A stretch of 60,352 nucleotides of DNA, from the NCBI RefSeq assembly GCF_000577245.1, contig NZ_CBYO010000017.1, positions 1-60,352 of the forward strand, written 5' to 3'. The DNA is from Paucisalibacillus algeriensis. Its GTDB lineage: Bacteria; Bacillota; Bacilli; Bacillales; Amphibacillaceae. The stretch's first letter is position 1; each line of letters opens with the position of its first letter. A program made the translations under genes and the position numbers. Under the pieces are notes generated by a model. It worked only from the letters and a program-made list of their open reading frames with translations, did no database searches and was not told where the DNA came from. Of this stretch, positions 35,852 to 45,079 are shown one piece after another.

Positions 35852-36420
35852 GACATTAACTCCTCACTTACTTGCGTTCGATATTCACTAGGGGAACAAT
35901 GTTTACTCCGACGAAATACTTTATAAAAATTAGAAGGACTTTGAAATCCAACCTCATAGCATATTTCTAGATTTGTCTGGTTTGTCGTTTTAAGAAGATG
36001 AGCAGCTTTATCAACACGTATTTTTTCTAGATAGGCACGTGGTGTTTCTCCAGTTTCCTGTTTAAAAATCCGTTCCAGATGAAAGGGACTTAACCCAACA
36101 TGATCAGAGATATCCTTTAATAGTAGTTTTTGTTTTGATTGATTAACTAGAAAAGTGATGATATCTCTTACAAGTGCTATATGCGGGGAATGCTCCACTT
36201 CCGGCTGACATCTTTTACATGCACGGTATCCAGCATTCTCCACTTCCTTCCTATCAAAATAAAAATCCACATTTATTTTCTTCGGTTTCCTGGATTTACA
36301 GGATGGACGACAGTAAATTTTGGTAGTTTTTACAGCCGTAAAGAATAGACCATCGTATTTATCATCACAAGTCATAATCTTATCCCACATCTCATCAAAT
36401 GAAAGATTCACAACTGTCAT
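35848..36420 (-). CDS. adaA: Methylphosphotriester-DNA methyltransferase / AraC-type activator AdaA
   Basis: The 190-residue protein couples an Ada zinc domain (Cys37 and Cys41 in IYCRPSCKSR, Cys68 and Cys71 in CKRCQPE) to an AraC helix-turn-helix pair (LLKDISDHVGLSPFHLERIF; NLEICYEVGFQSPSNFYKVF). Cys37 is the expected methyl acceptor; methylation turns the protein into an activator of its own operon. It is the first gene of adaA-alkA-ogt. Confidence 0.95.
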   Translation of the reverse strand: MTVVNLSFDEMWDKIMTCDDKYDGLFFTAVKTTKIYCRPSCKSRKPKKINVDFYFDRKEVENAGYRACKRCQPEVEHSPHIALVRDIITFLVNQSKQKLLLKDISDHVGLSPFHLERIFKQETGETPRAYLEKIRVDKAAHLLKTTNQTNLEICYEVGFQSPSNFYKVFRRSKHCSPSEYRTQVSEELMS

Positions 36421-36892
36421 TGGCTGTACCCACTTTCTTTAGGCTTTTCTTAAAGCTTATTACAAATTATTAGTCAGGGTAAAGAAATCCTAATGTTGAT
36501 TATATCCATTGTAACAAGAGGAAATAATAGAATCGTCCTTATTCTTGCTGTTATGGTCTATCAACTTAAGGGGGGACAGTCCCTCCGTGAGATAATTCAC
36601 AAAGGGACTGTCCCCCTTAACTAGAGTATGTATTTATGTGAGTGGAGGGGTATCCCCCCACTCTTTCTTGTCTATATATTACTGTCAAAATGTAGTAGTA
36701 ATAATGAACTACTCTACTATAATTAATCCTTTGAACACTAAGTTAGCTAAATAGATTAATTTGCCCACTGGATTAATATGAGATTCTCTCCGGTTATCTA
36801 CTTATTAAAGAAACAAGTTTCCTCCACATGATTAAAACAGACCACTAGAAATGATAAAAACAGCTATTCCATGAGCACCTGTTTCCGTATTT
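36421..36892. other. Intergenic region with a long inverted repeat
   Basis: TTAAGGGGGGACAGTCCCT and AGGGACTGTCCCCCTTAA (36567-36620) form an inverted repeat of about 19 bp around 18 bases, the most complete copy of the GGGACAG family. A second, looser dyad GTAGTAG...CTACTCTAC lies near 36691-36718. No gene was found. Confidence 0.55.
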
Positions 36893-38065
36893 CTATTCAA
36901 TTTTGTCTTTTGAAGCAAATAATAAATAAATAAAAAACATCCCACAAATGAAGGCAATGAAACCGAATCCACCGAAAACATCAAAATAGGTTGAAAAAAA
37001 TCCAAATCCCAGCCCTGTCAAGATAAGCACAGCATTCTGCCCTAATGATTGAAACGAATCAATGGTTGCTCTCATGGATGAATCCATTCTATGATGCATA
37101 TACCCGCTAACAATGGGTTCAATTATTCCCGAAACCAGTAATATAATGGAAATTGCTACCAAACCCGTGATATTTTTAATAACCGATACATATAAGAACC
37201 CTGTAGTCAAAATAGCACTAACAGACAAAAGCAGTGTCCTGTATTTGAAGCGGTTTATCAACGAATGTGCTAGTAAATTTCCAGGGAGGCTCAAGAACAT
37301 AAACATGGCCGAAACTAATCCGAAATAGACAACCGGAATCTCCAGCCTATTCAAATAAAGCTGCCAAAATTCCCAAACAAAACTTAAGGCTGCACCGGTC
37401 ACCATACCGGACAACACAACGAGACAAATGCTCGGATTTGTTCTGAAAAAACGCACGGAAGTTTTAAAATAGTCCTTGAATGCAATGGATTCCCCGGCTT
37501 CACTTTTAATAGCTGGCTCAACCAATAGCAACACTAAACATACAGACACAATCATGCTAGCAAGTGATAACCAATAGTTTAACTCAAAATTAAACTGACT
37601 AGCCAACAGACTCCCACACAATGCTGCTAGTATTGCTGATATCACACTAAAAACATTCAATCGACCAAGAAATTTTTCAAAAGACTGTTCCTTTCCTTCT
37701 AGCAACAACGAATCATAAAGCAATGCATTTCCTGCCCCACTACTTGCAGAACCAGCGATTCCTGATAGAAAGATAGCAACTGCAAAGTGCCAGAATTCCG
37801 TTGCGAAGATCAGTATTAAAAACATGCCACTTTCTAACAAGGCGCCTATCAGGATCATCTTCTTCCGACCCCATTTGTCGGCGATAATACCCGACGGAAC
37901 CTCCAGTAATACAACGGTAACGGCATAGATAATTTCTGTATAGACGACCATTTGTATGGTCATGCCTCTCTGTTCCCAGAATAACCTTTCAATAACATAA
38001 GCAAGTATGAGACTCTGTAAAAAACGAATAGCATACAATTTCCAAATGTTTGACCTATAGTTCAC
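36893..38065 (-). CDS. MFS transporter
   Basis: The 390-residue major facilitator has about 12 helices and the loop motif GIIADKWGRKKMILIGALLE between helices 2 and 3. The start is GTG at 38065, following GGGAGGAG. It resembles small drug/solute efflux MFS proteins. The leader holds a 9-codon open frame with its own strong ribosome binding site and sequences that can pair with the MFS ribosome binding site, so it may be induced by ribosome stalling. The substrate is unknown. Confidence 0.88.
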   Translation of the reverse strand: MNYRSNIWKLYAIRFLQSLILAYVIERLFWEQRGMTIQMVVYTEIIYAVTVVLLEVPSGIIADKWGRKKMILIGALLESGMFLILIFATEFWHFAVAIFLSGIAGSASSGAGNALLYDSLLLEGKEQSFEKFLGRLNVFSVISAILAALCGSLLASQFNFELNYWLSLASMIVSVCLVLLLVEPAIKSEAGESIAFKDYFKTSVRFFRTNPSICLVVLSGMVTGAALSFVWEFWQLYLNRLEIPVVYFGLVSAMFMFLSLPGNLLAHSLINRFKYRTLLLSVSAILTTGFLYVSVIKNITGLVAISIILLVSGIIEPIVSGYMHHRMDSSMRATIDSFQSLGQNAVLILTGLGFGFFSTYFDVFGGFGFIAFICGMFFIYLLFASKDKIE

Positions 38066-38142
38066 GATGAAACTCCTCCCATTCTGTTTGCACGTTGTTA
38101 ATCAGAATATGGGGGTGCTCGTGAACGATAATGTTCAAATTC

Positions 38143-38172
38143 TTAACAAGGAGGTCTTGCGTATAGTGCCAT
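38143..38172 (-). CDS. Putative 9-codon leader peptide upstream of the MFS gene
   Basis: AAAAGGAGATGTTGGC precedes ATG, and the frame reads MALYARPPC then TAA. The codons CCTCCTTGTTAA include CCTCC, complementary to the MFS ribosome binding site (GGAGG), and TTGTTAA, complementary to TTAACAA downstream. ATTCTG and CAGAAT can form a hairpin that takes in the first GGG of the MFS site. This resembles translational attenuators of resistance genes. Confidence 0.45.
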   Translation of the reverse strand: MALYARPPC

Positions 38173-38474
38173 GCCAACATCTCCTTTTAATTTTCTACAT
38201 TACTTTTTTGTTATTTGATTTGAATCAATTATAATCTAAGGAAAACGACTGTTCAATGAGAAATTAATAGTAATACGAAGGGAATATGAATGAAATCATC
38301 TATCAAACTATATAGATGAAAAGATATAAGTGGCTATTACGAATTGAGTATCTTTGTAGAAAATGGTTATCTAATTACTGATGAGAGTATAAATAATAAA
38401 ATCAAAATCTAATGTGGATCAGATGATAAAATAATGGACGATATTCAATAGTTATGAGCCAGTCAGGCATTCTA
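38173..38474. other. Intergenic region with a decayed coding-like fragment
   Basis: A plus-strand frame (ISGYYELSIFVENGYLITDE) ends near 38413 without start or ribosome binding site. Nothing else is recognisable. Confidence 0.3.
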
Positions 38475-38475
38475 C

Positions 38476-38532
38476 TAAAAAAACAACTAACCACGTGAAG
38501 CTCTGTTTTACCAACTAGATTTCCACGTGGTT
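38476..38532 (-). terminator. Terminator of the butanediol dehydrogenase gene
   Basis: On the minus strand AACCACGTGGAA pairs with TTCACGTGGTT, followed by AGTTGTTTTTTT. Confidence 0.7.
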
Positions 38533-38556
38533 CGCCATACCAATTAAATCATTTTC

Positions 38557-39606
38557 TTATTTTTCACCACTTAATTCTACCAATATCTTCACTTCAGACT
38601 TATCCTTCGTAAGCGCTACAAAACCATCCTCAACAATAGTATCCAATGGAATTCGCTTTGTGATCGCCCGCTTTACATCAATCTTCCCTGAAGCAATTAA
38701 ATCAATAGTCTTCTGATACACATCAGGTTCATATGCCGCACTAGATGTAATTTTTACCCCAGAATTAGTTAAGTCGATTGGGTTAATTGCGATTGGCTTT
38801 GCAATAATAGAAATGATGACAACTGTTCCTCTAGCCGTTGTAGAACGAATTGCTTGATTGACAGTTGCTTCCACACCTGCCGCTTCAAATGTAACATCAA
38901 ATCCTGCCCGAATAAGTTCTTTTGTAGCCTCAACCGGATCTTTTTCTCCAGAGTTCACCACATGTGTGGCACCTAGCTCTTTTGCCTTTTGTAGTCTAGC
39001 TTCAGAAAGGTCAAACACAACAATTTCTTTAGCTCCTTGTGCTTTTGCGGCTAAAACTGTTAATAGACCAATTGGCCCAGCTCCAAAAATACCTACTGTT
39101 TGCCCTTCTTGAAGATTCCCTTCTTTTAACGCTTGAAGGGCAACTGCTGTTGGTTCTACCAATGCACCTTCCTCTAGTGTGACATTGTCAGGAATGGTAT
39201 ATAAATGTTTTTCATTCAATACAACATAATCAGCAAATCCACCATCTTGTCCTAATCCAACAAAGTTAAAACCATCGTAAATATCATATTCAGGTTCTTT
39301 ATTTCCATAAGTAATTAATGGATTGATCACAACACGGTCTCCTGCTGAATACTTCGATACATTCGCGCCAACTTCTTCCACCACTCCAGAAAATTCATGC
39401 CCTAATGTTATCGGAGCTGTTTTTCCTGTTAGGGGGTCTGGTTTTTCAGCTGGGATTGTAATCGGACCATGTAAATATTCATGTAAATCACTTCCGCAAA
39501 TCCCTGTCCATGCTACTCGGACTTTGACATCATTATCCTCAAGTGCAGGAATGTCTCTCTCCTCAACCCGAACATCTTTAGCTTTGTACCAAACAGCTGC
39601 TTTCAT
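38557..39606 (-). CDS. bdhA: (R,R)-butanediol dehydrogenase-like zinc alcohol dehydrogenase
   Basis: The 349-residue MDR enzyme matches B. subtilis BdhA in length and pattern: catalytic zinc residues in GICGSDLHEYLHGP and GHEFSG, NAD-binding GIFGAGPIGLLTVLAA and ALVEPTAVAL. Like BdhA it lacks the four-cysteine structural zinc loop. It interconverts acetoin and butanediol with NAD(H). ATG with AAGGGGAGA. It is transcribed alone. Confidence 0.85.
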   Translation of the reverse strand: MKAAVWYKAKDVRVEERDIPALEDNDVKVRVAWTGICGSDLHEYLHGPITIPAEKPDPLTGKTAPITLGHEFSGVVEEVGANVSKYSAGDRVVINPLITYGNKEPEYDIYDGFNFVGLGQDGGFADYVVLNEKHLYTIPDNVTLEEGALVEPTAVALQALKEGNLQEGQTVGIFGAGPIGLLTVLAAKAQGAKEIVVFDLSEARLQKAKELGATHVVNSGEKDPVEATKELIRAGFDVTFEAAGVEATVNQAIRSTTARGTVVIISIIAKPIAINPIDLTNSGVKITSSAAYEPDVYQKTIDLIASGKIDVKRAITKRIPLDTIVEDGFVALTKDKSEVKILVELSGEK

Positions 39607-39695
39607 CTCTATCTCCCCTTGTTGTTATGATTTGTTTCTATAATTAATGATAGCATTGTATGTACTGGTTTCGTCAAATGAGGAGTTTTTTATTG

Positions 39696-39745
39696 GTGCC
39701 TGCCTCAAATTTTGTCGAAGGTCGACAAGTTTCGGGGCAGGCACC
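39696..39745. repeat. Inverted repeat GGTGCCTGCC...GGCAGGCACC
   Basis: GGTGCCTGCCTC...TTTTGTCG pairs with CGACAAGTTTCGGGGCAGG and CACC around AAGGT. It sits directly after the amidohydrolase stop and belongs to the CTGTCC/GCCTG dispersed family. The absence of a T-run argues against a simple terminator. Confidence 0.6.
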
Positions 39746-39751
39746 TTTAAT

Positions 39752-41065
39752 TTACTCCGCATATTCCTTTGCTTTATTAGTAAATTCCCTCATATGACTT
39801 GCTAGTTCTTGTCTTATATCGGAAAGTCCCGTTTGGGTCAATTGTTTATTGCGAACAATTGCTTTTCCATCAACAAATACGTCTCTTACATTACTAGCGT
39901 TAGCAGAATAAACTAGAACTGCATATGGGTCAAAGATTGGAAACATGTTTACTGAATCGGTTTCCACCAACACAATATCTGCTTTTTTGTTAAGTTCTAA
40001 TGATCCAATTTTATCTGACAAGCCAAGAACACCAGCTCCTCCAATTGTTGCTAGTTTTACAATTTCTTTTGCAGGGAATGCTGTGCGGTCTTTTAGTTCT
40101 GTTTTATGAAAATTAGCAAATAGCTTCATTTGTGTAAATAAATCCAATGTATTTCCACTACTTGGTCCGTCCGTTCCAAGTCCAATTGTTAATCCCTTTT
40201 CTAGCATTTCTCTTACTCTTGCAACACCTTTTGCCGATTTTGTATTCGCTCCAATACAATGCGCTATTTTCACCTGGTATTTACGTAATATCTCGATGTC
40301 TGAATCGGATAGGTGAATACCATGTGCTAACACAAATCGGTCATTTAACAGTCCGATACTTTCTAAAAAGCTAACTGGTGACATACGATAAGTCTCTTGG
40401 AAATAATCCATTTCGTAATCCATTTCACTGACATGCATCGTCATCGGTACATTACATTCGGCAGCAATCCGATTCGCTTCTATTAATGCTTCCTTTGAAT
40501 TTGTATTGGGTGCATGTGGTGCGATAGCAGGGGTAATCCGGTCATGCCCTAACCAATTCGGAATATAGCTCTTTGCATAGTGTAATCCGCCATGTGCCTC
40601 TGTCGTGTCACAGGTTGGAAAATCGATTACCGTTTCACCTAAAATGGCACGTGCTCCCATTTCATCGGTTGCTTTAGCAATCGAATCCTCAAAATAGTAC
40701 ATATCCATAAATGTTGTAATCCCGGCTAATTGCATCTCAGCAATGGCATACTTCGCACTATGGTATGCTAACTCCTTTGTCATACATTCCTTTTCTAGTG
40801 GAAAAAGAAACCGGCGCAATCTATCATGGTAATCATCTCCTAAAGAACGAAAAGGAATCATTCCTACATGAGTATGGCAATTCACCATACCAGGAATCGC
40901 AATTGCTCCCTTCCCTTCAATAACCGTATCATAAGAATGACGTAATTCAGACATCGGTCCAACATCTATAATCTGTCCATCTTCAAATCCTATAAATCCA
41001 TGTTCATAAACATCCATTTTCTCATTCATTGTAAGAACATAAACATTTTTAATGACGGTTCTCAT
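39752..41065 (-). CDS. Amidohydrolase, TRZ/ATZ (COG0402) family, purine-deaminase-like
   Basis: The 437-residue metal hydrolase has GMVNCHTHVGM (first metal pair), HAPNTNS, MTMHVSEMDYE, the late histidine VLAHGIHLSD and the aspartate GLGTDGPSSG. The family includes guanine, 8-oxoguanine, methylthioadenosine and atrazine-type deaminases/hydrolases. It overlaps the upstream adenine deaminase by 4 bases and is the last gene of a purine-riboswitch operon, so a purine or purine-derivative deaminase is likely; the exact substrate is inference. Confidence 0.82.
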   Translation of the reverse strand: MRTVIKNVYVLTMNEKMDVYEHGFIGFEDGQIIDVGPMSELRHSYDTVIEGKGAIAIPGMVNCHTHVGMIPFRSLGDDYHDRLRRFLFPLEKECMTKELAYHSAKYAIAEMQLAGITTFMDMYYFEDSIAKATDEMGARAILGETVIDFPTCDTTEAHGGLHYAKSYIPNWLGHDRITPAIAPHAPNTNSKEALIEANRIAAECNVPMTMHVSEMDYEMDYFQETYRMSPVSFLESIGLLNDRFVLAHGIHLSDSDIEILRKYQVKIAHCIGANTKSAKGVARVREMLEKGLTIGLGTDGPSSGNTLDLFTQMKLFANFHKTELKDRTAFPAKEIVKLATIGGAGVLGLSDKIGSLELNKKADIVLVETDSVNMFPIFDPYAVLVYSANASNVRDVFVDGKAIVRNKQLTQTGLSDIRQELASHMREFTNKAKEYAE

Positions 41066-42771
41066 CGTATTACCCTCTCAATGAATGGAATGATTTCGTG
41101 TGTTCGTACATCTAACATGCCTCGATCTGTTATTTTTATTGTAGGGGATACAGGTAAGGACAAGGTGGAAAACGACATAATTTCATTTGTATTCACATAA
41201 CCTAAGTCTACCATTCCTTGACGAACTACCTGTAAATCACTTCCAAGCTGCTGAATAGGAGCACCACTTAATATACCACCAATTGGCAATGGACAATTTC
41301 CAATAATTCTTTGATTCTGTACAACAACATATCCGCCATTTTCCCGAAGAAGTTCCTGTTGTGCGACGACCATATCTAGAGCAGAAGTCCCCATCACCAT
41401 TAAATTATGGTGATCATGTGCCCATGTTGTACCGATGGCCCCTTTTTCCTTCAGTCCATTTTCAACAAGCGCAAAGGATAGATTTCCATTTTTTCCATAG
41501 CGCTCCATCACAACTAATAAGCTCAGACCACTAGCTTCCCAATCAAGGTAGCCATCTTTTACTGCTACTTCCCGCTGCACTCGTTTCGTAAATGTTCCTA
41601 CATCACTTTTTTGAATGACATTACAAATTACTCTTTCTCCTGAAACGGCAAACTGTAAATCTTCTCGTGTCCATCCTTTTCCTTGTACAGATTGATAGAA
41701 ATGTGGGGGATAGCTCGGTTTCTGCTCTGGATAACCAATGGATTTCCCTTTTTCGTGGACTTGTTTACCATCTTTATAGACGGAATGTATCGTAAATGTT
41801 TCTAATTCATCCAGTAAAATAAAATCTGCCTGAAAACCAGCTACAATCGCTCCTCTATCTTGGAAACCCATCCTTCTTGCTGGTGTATAGGTTGACATGT
41901 AAATGGCTTGTTCTGCTGGTAGTCCACATTCAATTGCTAGTTTTACGTTAGTATTCAAATGTCCGTCTAACAAATCATCTGCCATCACATCATCGGTTAT
42001 GATTGCTGTGTACTCATAAAATTGATTGTCGTTGATTACAGCGATATTTTCTTTTGTGATTGATTTTTTCTGTAATTCAATAAAAATACCATTCGTAATT
42101 TTTTCATAGATGGATGATGGCGTTTGCTGAGTATGGTCAGCCGTAATTCCGGCAAATAAAAATCGAGCTAAGTCTTCTCCAGTCACGTCTGGCACATGGC
42201 CTTCAATTGGCATGAATGGTTGCTTTACCTGTGTTTCCCGTAAGATTTTTCGAATCAAAGAATCCGGTTCATGGACAATCCCCTTAAAATTCATTGCCTC
42301 ACCAAGTGCGATAACCCTAGGATGTTCTAATAATTCCCGAACCTCCTCAAGACCGATTACACCACCAGTGGTTTCTAATGCTGTCGTTGTGGATGGAACA
42401 GAGGAAGGAATCGCATAGAAAATATCCATCTCCGTTTCTTCCTTTAAAAATGCCTTCATTCCTTCTAATCCAAATACATTCGCAATTTCATGTGGGTCCG
42501 CCACAACAGTAGTTACCCCATAGGTAAGTGCTGCCTTTGAAAAAATGGATGGTGGAACCATGGAACTTTCGATATGCATATGAATATCTATCAGTCCTGG
42601 AATCATGTACCTACCACTTCCGTCAATGGTTTCTTTAACATTTACTGTAGACCAATCAATTGTGTTTGCAAAAAAGAATTTTCCATCGACAACTCCAATA
42701 TCTTTTACTTCAAATTGTTTTAAGAACGTATTAAAAACGTTTGCCTGGCGAATAAGAAGATCTACCTTCAT
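41062..42771 (-). CDS. Adenine deaminase paralogue (YerA-like)
   Basis: The ATG at 42771 (MKVDLLIRQANVFNTF) is preferred, with AGAGAGGAATG upstream; longer frames start inside the preceding leader. The 569 residues carry GLIDIHMHIESS, VADPHEIANVFG, GHVPDVTG, AIITDDVMADDLLDGH and the C-terminal AHDHHNLMVMGTSALDMVV. It is diverged from the AdeC at 2529-4268. Context (purine riboswitch, ABC importer, amidohydrolase) supports purine salvage, but activity on adenine is not certain. Confidence 0.85.
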   Translation of the reverse strand: MKVDLLIRQANVFNTFLKQFEVKDIGVVDGKFFFANTIDWSTVNVKETIDGSGRYMIPGLIDIHMHIESSMVPPSIFSKAALTYGVTTVVADPHEIANVFGLEGMKAFLKEETEMDIFYAIPSSVPSTTTALETTGGVIGLEEVRELLEHPRVIALGEAMNFKGIVHEPDSLIRKILRETQVKQPFMPIEGHVPDVTGEDLARFLFAGITADHTQQTPSSIYEKITNGIFIELQKKSITKENIAVINDNQFYEYTAIITDDVMADDLLDGHLNTNVKLAIECGLPAEQAIYMSTYTPARRMGFQDRGAIVAGFQADFILLDELETFTIHSVYKDGKQVHEKGKSIGYPEQKPSYPPHFYQSVQGKGWTREDLQFAVSGERVICNVIQKSDVGTFTKRVQREVAVKDGYLDWEASGLSLLVVMERYGKNGNLSFALVENGLKEKGAIGTTWAHDHHNLMVMGTSALDMVVAQQELLRENGGYVVVQNQRIIGNCPLPIGGILSGAPIQQLGSDLQVVRQGMVDLGYVNTNEIMSFSTLSLPVSPTIKITDRGMLDVRTHEIIPFIERVIR

Positions 42772-42840
42772 CCAAACATTCCTCTCTTTCATGAAAAAAG
42801 AGGAAGTCCATGACAACCTCTCTCTTCATCTATTAATTTG

Positions 42841-43890
42841 TTATTGGTTAATAATTTGATTCCAATCTTTGATCCATTGTTCCATTTGATTATTAACGAA
42901 TGTGAAATTAATGGCTTTGGCATTTTGGGCAATTTCACCATATGTTTTATTTTTCGCTACTTCATCCGTTAATGTTACTTCTTCATTTGTTGGTGCTTCA
43001 TTTAGAGAAACAGCAGTTGTTTCCTGTAGCTCTTGATTAATTCTCCAGTTCAGGAATTTATATGCTAGATCTTTGTTCTCGGAATTTTTATTGATATTCA
43101 TGGTATTGAAGTTTGCATAAGTTCCAGAGTCTGGCACTACATATTGTACTTCCGGATTTGCTTCTGAGATAACTGGAATGGCGAAGTCTCCAATAACGGC
43201 AACTGCAATTTCACCCGTTTGGAACGTATTTGCTAAGTCAGAAGATTTACTATACGTCTTAACAATGTTTGGAGATAACTCCTTTAATGCTTCAAATGCT
43301 GCTTTCCCGTTATCATCCTCAATGTTTACTTCTTTGTAATCACTTGCCATATAGATCATAGCTGGTCCAAATGTTGTTGCAATATCAGGAATCGATATTT
43401 TTCCTTTCAATGAAGGATCCCATAGGTCGCTCCATTCATCAATTTTCATACCAGCTGCTTCTTCGTTGTAAATAATACCAATACTGTTAACCGTGTACGC
43501 AGGTCCAGCACCATTTGCTGATAGCTCCTTTGCAGCAGGAATTAATAAATCCATATTCGGTACTTTTTCCGTATCTACTTCCTCGAATAACCCTAGTTCA
43601 TTTCCTTCTGATGCACTGGATTGAGACAACTCAATAATATCTACAGAGGAGTTCGGATTGTTTTTGAATTTCGTAAACCGCTCCGAACCACCTCCTGTTT
43701 CAACAATAATATCCACATTATGTTCCTCTTCGAAAGGTGCAAACACATCTTCTTGGACAATATCTTCACTTAGACCAAAAGTTGAGATAACCAATTGTTT
43801 CTTGTCATCTGTTGCATCCCCTGTTCCACATGCTGCTAACGCCAATGTAGTTGCTAGTGTCAAACTGATTAATTTTAGTGATTTTTTCAT
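42841..43890 (-). CDS. ABC transporter substrate-binding lipoprotein (PotD-like)
   Basis: The 349-residue lipoprotein has signal and lipobox LALAACG and a PotD/extracellular solute-binding family 1-type fold (STFGLSEDIVQEDVFAPFEE; GGSERFTKFKNNPNSSVDII; GIIYNEEAAGMKIDEWSDLW). The gene is fourth in the operon, 131 bases after the ATPase gene, with AAAGGAGAATACAAC before the ATG. Family relatives bind spermidine/putrescine. Here the purine riboswitch and the two co-transcribed deaminases suggest a purine ligand instead (inference). Confidence 0.85.
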   Translation of the reverse strand: MKKSLKLISLTLATTLALAACGTGDATDDKKQLVISTFGLSEDIVQEDVFAPFEEEHNVDIIVETGGGSERFTKFKNNPNSSVDIIELSQSSASEGNELGLFEEVDTEKVPNMDLLIPAAKELSANGAGPAYTVNSIGIIYNEEAAGMKIDEWSDLWDPSLKGKISIPDIATTFGPAMIYMASDYKEVNIEDDNGKAAFEALKELSPNIVKTYSKSSDLANTFQTGEIAVAVIGDFAIPVISEANPEVQYVVPDSGTYANFNTMNINKNSENKDLAYKFLNWRINQELQETTAVSLNEAPTNEEVTLTDEVAKNKTYGEIAQNAKAINFTFVNNQMEQWIKDWNQIINQ

Positions 43891-43935
43891 GTTGTATTCT
43901 CCTTTTATTCATATAATGTGCATCATACGATGTTA

Positions 43936-43958
43936 ATTTCTATCTATCTATCTATTAT
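43936..43958. repeat. TCTA tetranucleotide tract
   Basis: TCTATCTATCTATCTATTATC, about four perfect TCTA units, lies 46-70 bases upstream of the binding-protein start, within the only sizeable gap of the ABC operon. Confidence 0.6.
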
Positions 43959-44021
43959 CAAAGCCAAAGAGTGCCTTTACTCTCAGCAGGCAAATAGGAA
44001 AAATCTTATTACTTGAAATGC

Positions 44022-45062
44022 TTAAACTAAAATTAACTTCTCTTCTGGGAACTGTAGCAATAACTCTTCTCCCGAAGAGTACGCCGTTTCTTTAGGGCCA
44101 TTCACTAATATTTTCCCTACGTTTGTTTCTACTTCATATTGATAACTTTTCCCGAGGAACGTACGGACGACAACTTTTCCCGGTATCATATTTGTATCCT
44201 GCTCTGTGCCCTTTGGCAAAATATTGATATCATCTGGTCGGATAGTTGCTACGAGTTTTGTATCATCCCAACTTTGGGATGTTTTCAGCATGTGACCTTC
44301 TGAAGTTGTGTATGTTTTTTCCCCTTGTTTGGTTAAGTTAAAAAAGTTTTCAAAACCAATAAATCTTGCAACAAACTCTGTCTTCGGTCGGTTGTAGATT
44401 TCTTCTGGCGTGTCAAATTGTTCAATAATCCCGTTATTCATGACAGCTACTCTATCAGAAATGGAGAAACATTCCTCTTGGTCATGGGTGACAAAAACAG
44501 AAGTGATCCCTAATTTTCGCTGGATTCGTTTAATTTCAATCCGCATTTGTACCCGAAGTTTTGCATCTAAATTACTAAGTGGTTCATCAAGTAGCAATAG
44601 TTTTGGTTCAATAACTAGTGCACGGGCCAGTGCTACACGCTGTCTTTGACCACCAGATAATTGCTTTGGATAGCGATCCCCTAATTCTGCTAGCCCAGTT
44701 ACTTCTAAAATATCTTGGATTTTCGGATTCATCGTTGTTTTATCTTCTTTACGCAACTTTAAACCGAAGCCAACATTCTCTTTTACGGTTAAGTGTGGAA
44801 ACAGGGCATAACTTTGAAACACCATTCCGAAGTTACGTTTATGGACAGGAACACGCGTTAAATTCTTGTTGTCCACGACAAAATCACCATCATTTGGTTC
44901 GATTAGTCCTGCTATTACTCGCAATGTCGTTGTTTTTCCACAGCCGGATGGTCCAAGTAATGATACAAGTTCCCCTTTTTCTATGGATAGATTCAAATCT
45001 TTTAATATATTATTTTTTCCGTCATAACTGACTCGAATATCTTTCAAATCAACGTATGTCAT
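44022..45062 (-). CDS. ABC transporter ATP-binding protein (PotA-like)
   Basis: The 346-residue ATPase has Walker A LLGPSGCGKTTTL, Q-loop VFQSYALFPH, signature LSGGQRQRVALARAL, Walker B LLLLDEPLSNLD and the D-loop/H-loop VTHDQEEC, followed by a TOBE-type regulatory domain (about residues 240-346; ATIRPDDINI). Such domains are standard for polyamine, iron and sugar-type CUT1 importers. It lies third in the operon, 17 bases from the permease. Confidence 0.92.
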   Translation of the reverse strand: MTYVDLKDIRVSYDGKNNILKDLNLSIEKGELVSLLGPSGCGKTTTLRVIAGLIEPNDGDFVVDNKNLTRVPVHKRNFGMVFQSYALFPHLTVKENVGFGLKLRKEDKTTMNPKIQDILEVTGLAELGDRYPKQLSGGQRQRVALARALVIEPKLLLLDEPLSNLDAKLRVQMRIEIKRIQRKLGITSVFVTHDQEECFSISDRVAVMNNGIIEQFDTPEEIYNRPKTEFVARFIGFENFFNLTKQGEKTYTTSEGHMLKTSQSWDDTKLVATIRPDDINILPKGTEQDTNMIPGKVVVRTFLGKSYQYEVETNVGKILVNGPKETAYSSGEELLLQFPEEKLILV

Positions 45063-45079
45063 CGTTGTCCTCTCCTCAT

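Noticed and set aside
39696-39745. Rho-independent terminator after the amidohydrolase
   Set aside because: Strong stem but no T-run on either strand; better treated as a dispersed repeat.
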